This document shows, piece after piece, positions 8,293 through 14,659 of a stretch of 19,903 bases of DNA. Origin of the DNA: an uncultured Erysipelotrichaceae bacterium (GTDB taxonomy: Bacteria > Bacillota_I > Bacilli_A > Erysipelotrichales > Erysipelotrichaceae); the NCBI GenBank assembly GCA_944326175.1, contig CALVCY010000106.1:1-19903 (forward strand), read 5' to 3'. Position 1 is the first letter of the stretch. Each line of letters opens with the position of its first letter. The position numbers were made by a program, and so were the translations under genes. Below the pieces are notes generated by a model. The model made no database searches and was not told the origin of the DNA. It saw only the letters and a list, made by a program, of their open reading frames with translations.

Positions 8293-8331
8293 ACTCGGGA
8301 TGGTCGATTTCGATTCGATTGAATTTTGGGT

Positions 8332-8337
8332 TAAAAT
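8332..8337 (+). promoter_or_regulatory. Candidate -10 for the MBL-fold gene
   Basis: TAAAAT sits 24 bases before the start ATG and downstream of the rpmG terminator, so a promoter is needed near here. The sequence 17 bases upstream (TTCGAT) is a poor -35. Confidence 0.4.
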
Positions 8338-8361
8338 GGTGATACCAAAGGAAGTATTTTT

Positions 8362-8976
8362 ATGGAAGTCAAACGAATCAACACAGCAGTTAGTGACAAT
8401 AACACCTATATCATCACGCATAACGGACATGCATTGATCATTGATCCTTCATGTACGGATGGCCGTATCCAGACAGCTTTATCGGATGTGATCCTGGATA
8501 TGATATTTTTGACCCATGGTCATTATGATCATTTTACTGGATTGATGCCACTTGTACGTAAATATCCGAATGTTCCCATTTATCTCAATGTAGCCGATCA
8601 TGGACTGGCAGCCGGAGATCCGCCATTATTTGGAAACCGTGACCGAGTTTATATCGATCCTTCGATTCTGGCGGATCTATCAGAAGGGTCGATCCATTGG
8701 CAGGGGATGGATATCGATATCTATCACATGCCTGGTCACTCACCGGGTTCATTGGTGTATCGTATCGGTAATTATCTGTTTACTGGGGATGTATTGTTTG
8801 ATGATTCCATTGGACGGGATGATTTGCCACTTGGAAATGGGACGGATCTGCGTACATCATTGAAACGATTTGCGATGTTTGATGGTTCCACCATCATCTG
8901 TCCGGGTCATGGCAATGGTTCGACCATGGATATTCAATGGAAAACCAATCCCTACTTGCTTCATATACGTCATTAG
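8362..8976 (+). CDS. MBL-fold hydrolase (glyoxalase II-like)
   Basis: A 204-residue metallo-beta-lactamase-fold hydrolase. The metal-binding signature THGHYDH (residues 51-57; His52, His54, Asp56, His57) is intact, followed by PGHSPGSLVY with the third-strand His, FTGDVLF with the bridging Asp, and a late CPGHGNGST His. The arrangement and length match the small glyoxalase II-like family common in Bacillota, which probably hydrolyses thioesters such as hydroxyacyl-thiols. The C-terminal glutathione-binding helices of true GloB are absent, so the exact substrate is unknown. Start ATG 8362 has AAAGGAAG at 8347-8354. It appears monocistronic; no clear terminator follows, only a hairpin without a T tract. 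Confidence 0.9.
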   Translation: MEVKRINTAVSDNNTYIITHNGHALIIDPSCTDGRIQTALSDVILDMIFLTHGHYDHFTGLMPLVRKYPNVPIYLNVADHGLAAGDPPLFGNRDRVYIDPSILADLSEGSIHWQGMDIDIYHMPGHSPGSLVYRIGNYLFTGDVLFDDSIGRDDLPLGNGTDLRTSLKRFAMFDGSTIICPGHGNGSTMDIQWKTNPYLLHIRH

Positions 8977-8983
8977 AATAATC

Positions 8984-9027
8984 CATGGTCGAATCATTAT
9001 CGTTGTAGGGCGATTATCTTGACCATG
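8984..9027 (+). other. Inverted repeat after the MBL-fold gene
   Basis: CATGGTC (8984-8990) and GACCATG (9021-9027) form a perfect 7-bp stem with a 30-nt interior that can pair further around ATCG/CGAT. It starts 7 bases after the stop but lacks a following T tract on either strand, so it may be a weak terminator, a 3'-end stabiliser or an operator. The rest of the 8977-9177 spacer shows only the -10 box at 9089. Confidence 0.35.
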
Positions 9028-9088
9028 TAATAAATACTACTTCGATGGAGCGAGTTTTACGATAGCTGTTGTTTTGACGTATCGATTT

Positions 9089-9094
9089 TATAAT
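9089..9094 (+). promoter_or_regulatory. -10 element for the antiporter gene
   Basis: A perfect TATAAT about 83 bases before the GTG start, leaving a leader of roughly 75 nt. The nearby TTGACG at 9074 is only 9 bases away and cannot be its -35; no good -35 is seen at 16-18 bp. Confidence 0.45.
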
Positions 9095-9177
9095 ACCAAT
9101 TATGTTGAGCCATAATTATCTTGTGGTGAAATCCATCTATACGGCAACATTAGAAAGTTCGAGGAAAAGAGGTATTT

Positions 9178-10782
9178 GTGACACAATTATTATTATTTGT
9201 TGCCGTTATCTTATTGGCATGTTCACTTTTAAAAAAATTATCGAGCCGTGTAGGGGTCCCTTCACTTTTGCTTTTTATTATCTTAGGGATGCTTGTTGGA
9301 AGTGATGGACTCTTTAAGATCCAATTCGATAACTATTATTTTGCGCAGACATTAAGTTCCATTGCGCTTGTTGTGATCATGTTCACCGGTGGTTTTGAGA
9401 CAAATTTCGATTCAGCCAAGCCCATCGCTTTTAGAGCCATTATTCTTAGTAGCCTTGGCACGATCTTGACCGCTTTTCTGGTCGGTGTGTTTTGCTATTT
9501 CATATTGCAGATGAGTTTGCTTGAGGGACTTCTTTGTGGTAGTGTGTTGGCCTCGACGGATGCTGCCAGTGTCTTTTCGATCTTACGTTCGAAAAATCTG
9601 GCTTTAAAAGATCACACCGCACCTTTACTGGAGGTCGAAAGTGGGAGCAATGACCCATTCGCTTATATGCTTACGATCGTCATCTTGTCGGCAATGGGCG
9701 AGGGGATATCATTGGCAAGTGCGATTTTATTGCTAGCAATGCAACTGATGATCGGTATAGGTTTTGGTTTTGGTGTCGGTTATTTGGCAAAGTACATTAT
9801 GACCAATATCCATTTTGACACATCGGGTATCGAAACGATTTTTAGTACAGCATTGGTATTTGCAAGTTATGCTGCATGTACATTGCTCAATGGTAATGGA
9901 TTTTTAAGTGTGTACATCCTTGGTATCATCTTGGGCAATGCACATTTAAAAGAAAACGATATCTTATACCCATTTTTTGATGGTATTACCACAATCTTAC
10001 AAGCCGTACTTTTCTTTCTTTTAGGTTTGTTGGCGTTTCCTTCACAAATGAGCGATGTTTTACCGATCAGTGTATTGATCATGCTTTTCATCACGTTTAT
10101 AGCTCGACCGTTCGCTGTGTTTTTGCTCAGTTTACCGTTTAAGAGCAGTTTTCGGCAGAACCTACTCGTCTCTTTTGCCGGATTAAGAGGTGCGGCCAGC
10201 ATCGCGTTTGCAATCCAAGCCGTCTTAGACCCTGCCAGTATCTCATATGATATTTTTCATATTGTTTTTATTGTCGTCTTATTGTCGATCGCGATTCAGG
10301 GGACACTGCTTCCTTATGTTTCACAGCATCTAGATATGATCGATGCCCATGGTAACATCCTTAAGACTTTTACGGATTATGTGGATGAAAAACCCGTTAA
10401 CTACATTCAATTTATGGTCAGTAAGGACCATGAATATTGCAACCAAATGATCAAGGACATCACCTTACCACCAAGTTCATTGATTGTAAATCTAACGCGG
10501 GATGGTAAAGCAATCATTCCTCGAGGTAACACAAAACTTCAAAATGGGGATATCGCTATGCTTTGTACGCTTTCAAATAACAAAGAGGTCGATTTTGAAC
10601 TTACTGAGAAAGTAATTGATGAACAATCACGACTTGTCGGAGAAAGGATGGCGGATGTCGGTAAGCACACAGCGGGTCTTGTGGTTTTGATCCATAGGGG
10701 TGATGAATATATCATCCCTGATGGAAATGTCACATTAAAACTTGGGGATCATATTTTGATCAATCACAATATCACTGGATGA
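9178..10782 (+). CDS. K+(Na+)/H+ antiporter, CPA1/NhaP2-like with C-terminal RCK_C-type domains
   Basis: A 534-residue membrane antiporter. About 12 hydrophobic segments span residues 1-385. The ion-site motifs are TD in LASTDAA (Thr127-Asp128) and ND in ESGSNDPF (Asn158-Asp159); the ESGSNDP form is typical of the NhaP2/CvrA potassium/proton antiporter group. GLRGAASIAFA marks the later core helix. The cytosolic C-terminus (about 400-534) holds two RCK_C-like beta units, one with ITLPPSSLIVNLTRDGKAIIPRG and one with HRGDEYIIPDGNVTLKLGD. In several Bacillota such domains bind c-di-AMP; whether these do is untested. The start is GTG 9178, supported by GAGG-rich sequence at 9161-9172. Leucine use here (TTA and CTT) differs from the TTG-rich neighbours, and long spacers flank it, so later acquisition is possible. 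Na+ rather than K+ specificity cannot be excluded. Confidence 0.9.
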   Translation: MTQLLLFVAVILLACSLLKKLSSRVGVPSLLLFIILGMLVGSDGLFKIQFDNYYFAQTLSSIALVVIMFTGGFETNFDSAKPIAFRAIILSSLGTILTAFLVGVFCYFILQMSLLEGLLCGSVLASTDAASVFSILRSKNLALKDHTAPLLEVESGSNDPFAYMLTIVILSAMGEGISLASAILLLAMQLMIGIGFGFGVGYLAKYIMTNIHFDTSGIETIFSTALVFASYAACTLLNGNGFLSVYILGIILGNAHLKENDILYPFFDGITTILQAVLFFLLGLLAFPSQMSDVLPISVLIMLFITFIARPFAVFLLSLPFKSSFRQNLLVSFAGLRGAASIAFAIQAVLDPASISYDIFHIVFIVVLLSIAIQGTLLPYVSQHLDMIDAHGNILKTFTDYVDEKPVNYIQFMVSKDHEYCNQMIKDITLPPSSLIVNLTRDGKAIIPRGNTKLQNGDIAMLCTLSNNKEVDFELTEKVIDEQSRLVGERMADVGKHTAGLVVLIHRGDEYIIPDGNVTLKLGDHILINHNITG

Positions 10783-10925
10783 ACGGATGTGTTTTAATCA
10801 AATTTTGTCATTTTTCTTTCACGGAAGCTTGTAACTGATGTTTGATCAATTGCAGCATTGGGTTGAAGGTGGTTTGAACCATAAAAAAAGAAATACGATC
10901 TTCTCGATACCGATAAAGGAATAAT

Positions 10926-10967
10926 ATTTGATCACATATACACTGTGTTCAAATGATGGCCTAGCCA
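10926..10967 (+). other. Two adjacent hairpins in the spacer before comGA
   Basis: Hairpin one pairs ATTTGA-T-CACA (10926-10936) with TGTG-T-TCAAAT (10944-10954), 10 pairs with one T-T mismatch and a 7-nt loop. Hairpin two pairs TGGC (10957-10960) with GCCA (10964-10967). Together with the terminator at 10985 they make the 10783-11057 spacer look like a structured leader or small RNA. Nothing else gene-like was seen in the spacer, and I do not recognise a known riboswitch class. Confidence 0.4.
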
Positions 10968-10984
10968 AAATAGCCAATTGATCG

Positions 10985-11011
10985 AGACGGGAAAATATTC
11001 CGTCTTTTTTT
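10985..11011 (+). terminator. Intrinsic terminator 47 bases upstream of comGA
   Basis: AGACGGGA (10985-10992) pairs with TTCCGTCT (10998-11005 read as the 3' arm, one G-U pair) around AAATA, followed by seven T (11005-11011). It could end the antiporter transcript, 200 bases after its stop, or act as an attenuator in a comG leader. Confidence 0.8.
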
Positions 11012-11057
11012 GTTGCAATCGTGCATTCGCGTCTCTAAAGGATATGAAAGGAGGGAA

Positions 11058-12011
11058 ATGAAAGAGGCATTGGGATATCTGATGGAGACGGCATTATCCA
11101 AGGGAGCCAGTGATATTCATATGACCATCGAAAATCATCAAGCGAGCTATGAATTGCGAATTGATGGTGCGTTGACCGCCATATCCGTCAAAAAAGAGCT
11201 CCAGGATGAACGTCTGTTTCAATATTTCAAATTCATTGCTCATTGTGAACTGGCGGACGCTTCCCGTCCGCAGACCGGAAGTTTTGTCTACGATAATGGC
11301 AAGAAACAGTATGCCTGTCGCTTTGCCGTAATGAGTACCCGCTATCGTATGGTCGGGGTCATACGGATATTGGATCGAGCCATGCTGATCCCATTGAATC
11401 ATTTGACACCCGATACAGAGATCCGGATGATTTTTGAAAAGGTGACGACGCTGCATCATGGTTTGTTTATTCTTTGTGGTGCTACGGGCAGTGGCAAGAC
11501 CACAACTGCATATTCATTGCTCAATGCGATGAAAAACCGAAAGATCTATACGATCGAAGATCCGATCGAGATCTACTATCCTCATTTGATGCAGGTACAG
11601 ATCAACGAAGCCAATCATATGGATTATGGCGATGCCATCAAACAGATTATGCGTCATGATCCAGATGTGATCTTCATTGGTGAGATCCGTGATGAAACAG
11701 CAGCGCATATGGCCTTACGTGCTGCATTGACAGGACACTTGGTGATCGCGACATTGCATGCCGGCAGTGCAACCAGCGCATATCATCGTTTACTGGATTT
11801 GGGTGTCGATAGTGGATCCCTTCAGGACAGTATTGCTTATCTGTGTTATCAACAGTTATTGGTCGATCCGAAGACACGGATCAAATTCACGATGGTGGAA
11901 GCCATGGATCATGATGCCTTGATGGCATATGTTCGATTTCATAAAATCACATATCAGACGGTTGAAACCAAGGTCGAAAGACTCTACGGGAGCGCATTGG
12001 TGGTCAATTGA
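11058..12011 (+). CDS. comGA: Competence pseudopilus assembly ATPase ComGA (GspE/PilB family)
   Basis: A 317-residue traffic ATPase that powers assembly of the transformation pseudopilus at the cytoplasmic membrane. In order: SDIHM (18-22) of the N-terminal subdomain, Walker A GATGSGKT (141-148), Asp box IEDPIE (166-171), Walker B DPDVIFIGEIRD (201-212), and His box GHLVIATLHAGSA (226-238). It lacks the N1 domain and the tetracysteine zinc motif of PilB, which fits the short ComGA type. The start is ATG 11058, because AAAGGAGGG lies directly upstream, although only about 3 bases separate the core from the ATG; the open frame back to 11010 runs into the terminator. It is the first gene of a seven-gene operon; its 3' end overlaps comGB by 83 bases. 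Confidence 0.95.
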   Translation: MKEALGYLMETALSKGASDIHMTIENHQASYELRIDGALTAISVKKELQDERLFQYFKFIAHCELADASRPQTGSFVYDNGKKQYACRFAVMSTRYRMVGVIRILDRAMLIPLNHLTPDTEIRMIFEKVTTLHHGLFILCGATGSGKTTTAYSLLNAMKNRKIYTIEDPIEIYYPHLMQVQINEANHMDYGDAIKQIMRHDPDVIFIGEIRDETAAHMALRAALTGHLVIATLHAGSATSAYHRLLDLGVDSGSLQDSIAYLCYQQLLVDPKTRIKFTMVEAMDHDALMAYVRFHKITYQTVETKVERLYGSALVVN

Positions 12012-12996
12012 ATTAACGAATCGACATTTTGATGATGCGGATATGGTGATGTTATCGACATTGCTCAGTCAGCATTATGCAGTGGATTTTATTTTTGATT
12101 TGATCAAGGATAAACGGAATGGTCGTTTCATCGAGGCGATAGAAACTCAACTCAATAATGGTCAAACCATCGCAATGGCATTAAAACCTTATTTGCCCCA
12201 TGCCTATCGATCGTATTTTGATGGACTGATCCAGGTATTACCATTGGATGCGACATTGACCCAATGTGATGCGTTGATCCAAACCAAAAAATCACAGCGT
12301 CAATTTTGGATCAAACATACGCTACCATCGATTGGATTGTTATTGATCTGTTTGATCGGAATGTTATTGTTTCGTAATTTGGGTATCCCCATGATCCAAT
12401 CGTTGGCAGATTCGTTTCATCAGTCATTATCCTGGATCACACCATTGGATCATGCGTTGCTCGGACTGATCTTTGGATTGATGGTGATCCTCATCTCCGT
12501 TGTGATCATTGCCGTTTTATTGATGATCCCAAAGGGCTTATTGGGATTGATGCGTGTCTCCCATCATTTATCGGCTCATCATTTATTGGTTCAATTGGTT
12601 TCGGTGGACTTTTCCGTTTATTTCAATTTATGTTTGAAAGCCGGTTTATCGACGATCGATACGTTACAGTTGCTTGCATCGATCCATCGCTCGATTGTGG
12701 CTCCATTATCGAATGCATTGTTATCTCGATTGGAAAAAGGAAATGGATTCCATGAAGCATTATCGGCCAGTGGATTGGATGATACATTGATCAAATTTTT
12801 GACATTAAGTGAGTATAGTGGCAAAGCGTCGTTGGCATTGGATGCATATGGTCAAGTCACCACCATGACCATTGGGAAGAAAAGCACACGGATGGCTAAG
12901 ATCATCCAGATCGCATGTTATGGGTGTATCGGTGTTTTGATCATCTGCATCTATCAGGTATTGTTTCTTCCGATGAACATCATTGCCAATATGTAA
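11929..12996 (+). CDS. comGB: Pseudopilus platform protein ComGB (GspF family)
   Basis: A 355-residue polytopic inner-membrane protein that anchors the pseudopilus and couples it to ComGA. Two GspF-type cytoplasmic helical domains are visible, one around residues 40-120 and one around 215-310 with LVSVDFSVYFNLCLKAGLS and FLTLSEYSGKASLALDAY. Three membrane segments lie near 126-148, 175-203 and 322-348. The sequence is a divergent family member. ATG 11929 is the only ATG that leaves a normal N-terminus before the first domain, giving an 83-base overlap with comGA. No Shine-Dalgarno sequence is seen, so initiation is presumably coupled to comGA translation. The next ATG (12042) would cut into the first domain. 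Confidence 0.88.
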   Translation: MFDFIKSHIRRLKPRSKDSTGAHWWSIELTNRHFDDADMVMLSTLLSQHYAVDFIFDLIKDKRNGRFIEAIETQLNNGQTIAMALKPYLPHAYRSYFDGLIQVLPLDATLTQCDALIQTKKSQRQFWIKHTLPSIGLLLICLIGMLLFRNLGIPMIQSLADSFHQSLSWITPLDHALLGLIFGLMVILISVVIIAVLLMIPKGLLGLMRVSHHLSAHHLLVQLVSVDFSVYFNLCLKAGLSTIDTLQLLASIHRSIVAPLSNALLSRLEKGNGFHEALSASGLDDTLIKFLTLSEYSGKASLALDAYGQVTTMTIGKKSTRMAKIIQIACYGCIGVLIICIYQVLFLPMNIIANM

Positions 12997-13022
12997 ATGG
13001 TTCAACCAAGAAAGGAGAAATC

Positions 13023-13325
13023 ATGTATACGAAAATCAAAGGATTTACACTGCTGGAAATGATCATTGTCGTTTGTGTGATTGCGGTGATTTATTTACTG
13101 GCAGTACCCAATATTCAAAAAGTGATGAACGTGGTGGACAACAAAGGGTGTGCGTCGTTGACCAAGGTCGTGGATGCAGCGATATTGGAATATAAGTTGG
13201 AGTATGATGTTTATCCCAATTCCGTATCGGAATTGGTCAATGCTGGATTTTTAAGTGAAGATCAAACCACCTGCAGCAATGGGATGAGTATCGGGATCAA
13301 TAATGGTCAAGCTGTGGCGGGTTAA
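13023..13325 (+). CDS. comGC: Major competence pseudopilin ComGC
   Basis: A 100-residue type IV prepilin-like protein, the main subunit of the competence pseudopilus. It has a short basic leader MYTKIKG, then the prepilin peptidase site G|FTLLEM with Glu at +5, and a hydrophobic helix to about residue 30. Two cysteines (in NKGCASL and DQTTC) sit where ComGC of B. subtilis carries its intramolecular disulfide, made by BdbDC. ATG 13023 is preceded by AAAGGAG at a good distance; the open frame back to 12915 overlaps comGB and is not used. It starts 26 bases after the comGB stop, the only real gap in the operon, with a strong RBS that suits a highly produced subunit. Confidence 0.94.
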   Translation: MYTKIKGFTLLEMIIVVCVIAVIYLLAVPNIQKVMNVVDNKGCASLTKVVDAAILEYKLEYDVYPNSVSELVNAGFLSEDQTTCSNGMSIGINNGQAVAG

Positions 13326-13638
13326 AGGATTTACCATGGTTGAACCCATGATCGTCATGGCAATATTGTCTTTTGCAACATTTACGATGGTATCGATGAT
13401 AAGACCGATGGAATATCGATTGGCGGATCAGCAGACCTCTTTGGCATTGTATGCGCAATCTTTATCGATGATCGATGCCAATCGATATGATGTTCCAATC
13501 GTGGATGGTTGTAATGTGGATCAATGGTTCTACCATCCCGGTGGGACCGTCAATCAAGCCAATACCTTTTATTGTGATCATCATTCCCTGATCGTTCATC
13601 TTGGAAGCGGAAACATTGAGATCGAAAGGCTTTATTGA
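13303..13638 (+). CDS. comGD: Minor pseudopilin ComGD
   Basis: A 111-residue minor pseudopilin. The leader MVKLWRVKG is followed by the cleavage site G|FTMVE with Glu at +5 and a hydrophobic segment to about residue 31. Position after comGC, length and motif support ComGD. The globular part is poorly conserved; two cysteines (near residues 69 and 90) could form a disulfide. It overlaps comGC by 23 bases and has only a weak RBS, so expression probably depends on translation of comGC. The Pro at +6 (FTMVEP) is unusual in the family. Confidence 0.85.
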   Translation: MVKLWRVKGFTMVEPMIVMAILSFATFTMVSMIRPMEYRLADQQTSLALYAQSLSMIDANRYDVPIVDGCNVDQWFYHPGGTVNQANTFYCDHHSLIVHLGSGNIEIERLY

Positions 13639-13891
13639 AACGGATGCGTTGATCGGCTTTGCGATCATCATGGTTTTGACCACATTGGTTTTGGGTTTGG
13701 CATACATCCATCAAGGCTATGAATCCACTATCCGCACAACCATCGAATGGATCGACCAACAGGTATCATTGAATCTCAATTCGATTGATACATGCATCAT
13801 TACCTATGTTCCTGAACCCAGTGAAGAAAGTGAATGGGACATGGAAATGGAGGAAGATGGCGATGAAAGTGAAGGGGAGTCTGTTGATTAG
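13616..13891 (+). CDS. comGE: Minor pseudopilin, ComGE-like, with acidic tail
   Basis: A 91-residue pseudopilin-like protein in the comGE slot. It has a short basic leader MRSKG, then G|FIETDALIGF and a hydrophobic helix to about residue 32. Position +5 is Asp rather than the usual Glu. The last 25 or so residues (EPSEESEWDMEMEEDGDESE and on) are extremely acidic, which I do not know from ComGE. No ATG starts the frame before the motif. TTG 13616 is preceded by GGAAGCGG at a good distance and gives a leader of normal length; TTG 13601 would add five residues and has no RBS. It overlaps comGD by 23 bases and comGF by 29. ComGE assignment is by order and motif, not by clear similarity. Confidence 0.72.
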   Translation: MRSKGFIETDALIGFAIIMVLTTLVLGLAYIHQGYESTIRTTIEWIDQQVSLNLNSIDTCIITYVPEPSEESEWDMEMEEDGDESEGESVD

Positions 13892-14255
13892 CGCATTACT
13901 GGCGCTATTTGTCAGTTCCATGGCATATCTATTGCTTGCTAATGCATTACAAGTCATTGCAAATAGTGGTACAGAACCTTGGATGGTGCAGAATGCAATC
14001 GATATCGCTTTACTGCAACAACGCCTTGTTTACGCGAGTGATTTTAGTGTTAGTCATGATCGGTTGACATTTTCAAGCAATGGAAAAACTTGGGAATTGA
14101 AACAAATCGATGATCATCTTGTCCTGACACCGGGTAGTCAGTATTTTGCTTCTCACATCGATGATGTATCCTTTTGTGTCAATGATGCAACCATTGAATG
14201 CACTCTCGTTCAAGATGATGTTGAACGCATCATTGCTTTAGCGTATGTGCAATAA
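13863..14255 (+). CDS. comGF: ComGF-like minor pseudopilin
   Basis: A 130-residue protein with a short basic N-terminus MKVKG and a single hydrophobic helix (about residues 6-27), followed by a beta-rich domain (DRLTFSSNGKTWELKQIDDHLVLTPG) like that of ComGF. The prepilin signature is degenerate: after Gly5 comes SLLIS with no Glu at +5, so peptidase cleavage is uncertain. The start ATG 13863 has GGAGGAAG at 13849-13856; ATG 13857 two codons earlier is possible but too close to the RBS. The frame stays open to 13785 inside comGE but that part is not credible as coding. It overlaps comGE by 29 bases and the next gene by 11. Confidence 0.72.
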   Translation: MKVKGSLLISALLALFVSSMAYLLLANALQVIANSGTEPWMVQNAIDIALLQQRLVYASDFSVSHDRLTFSSNGKTWELKQIDDHLVLTPGSQYFASHIDDVSFCVNDATIECTLVQDDVERIIALAYVQ

Positions 14256-14604
14256 AGTCCAAGGCTTCTTTTCCACGGTAGCGTTGTATTATTTATTGGT
14301 CGTATCTTCATTGATCCTGGTCGAAACCACCTTGATCATCCAAAATCTGCATACTTTAGAAAATCTTAAACTTACCATCGAGCCCATCACAACATCGCAT
14401 TCGTTAATGGCATCATTGCGTTGTGCCATATGGAATCATGAGTCATACGGTTATCTGAGCGAATCGAATGCTACATTGGAATTTGAAACCGATTTTGAAA
14501 GTGAGATGGGTCAGGCAACATTGTGTTCCCTCGACTGTACCACATTTACATATAGTTTTGATTTCGATAACCTTAGTGACTTTCAAATCCGCGTTCTTGA
14601 TTGA
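14245..14604 (+). CDS. comGG: ComGG-like minor pseudopilin
   Basis: A 119-residue protein in the last comG position. It has a short leader MCNKVQG, then FFSTVALYYLLVVSSLILVE, a hydrophobic helix reaching about residue 27, and a poorly conserved soluble part with three cysteines. As in other ComGG proteins the +5 Glu is missing. Identification rests on position and architecture; the sequence alone would only say single-pass membrane protein. No Shine-Dalgarno sequence precedes ATG 14245, and the 11-base overlap with comGF suggests coupling. Its TGA stop lies inside the -35 box of the efp promoter, so the operon ends right where efp transcription begins, without an obvious terminator. Confidence 0.62.
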   Translation: MCNKVQGFFSTVALYYLLVVSSLILVETTLIIQNLHTLENLKLTIEPITTSHSLMASLRCAIWNHESYGYLSESNATLEFETDFESEMGQATLCSLDCTTFTYSFDFDNLSDFQIRVLD

Positions 14605-14628
14605 CAGAATCCAACTTTTCTCTATACT
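14601..14628 (+). promoter_or_regulatory. efp promoter
   Basis: A perfect -35 TTGACA (14601-14606) and a -10 TATACT (14623-14628) at 16-bp spacing, the best promoter in the window. The -35 contains the comGG stop codon. The efp start follows 31 bases after the -10, with AGAGGAAA as RBS. Confidence 0.88.
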
Positions 14629-14659
14629 ACTATTCGTAAAGTAGAGGAAAAAAAGAGCA

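Noticed and set aside
9074..9094. TTGACG plus TATAAT as a complete promoter
   Set aside because: The spacing is only 9 bases, far below the 15-19 needed; only the -10 is kept.
9178..10782. Antiporter as part of a mobile element
   Set aside because: No transposase, integrase, terminal repeats or target duplication were seen at its flanks; only codon use and spacers hint at transfer.
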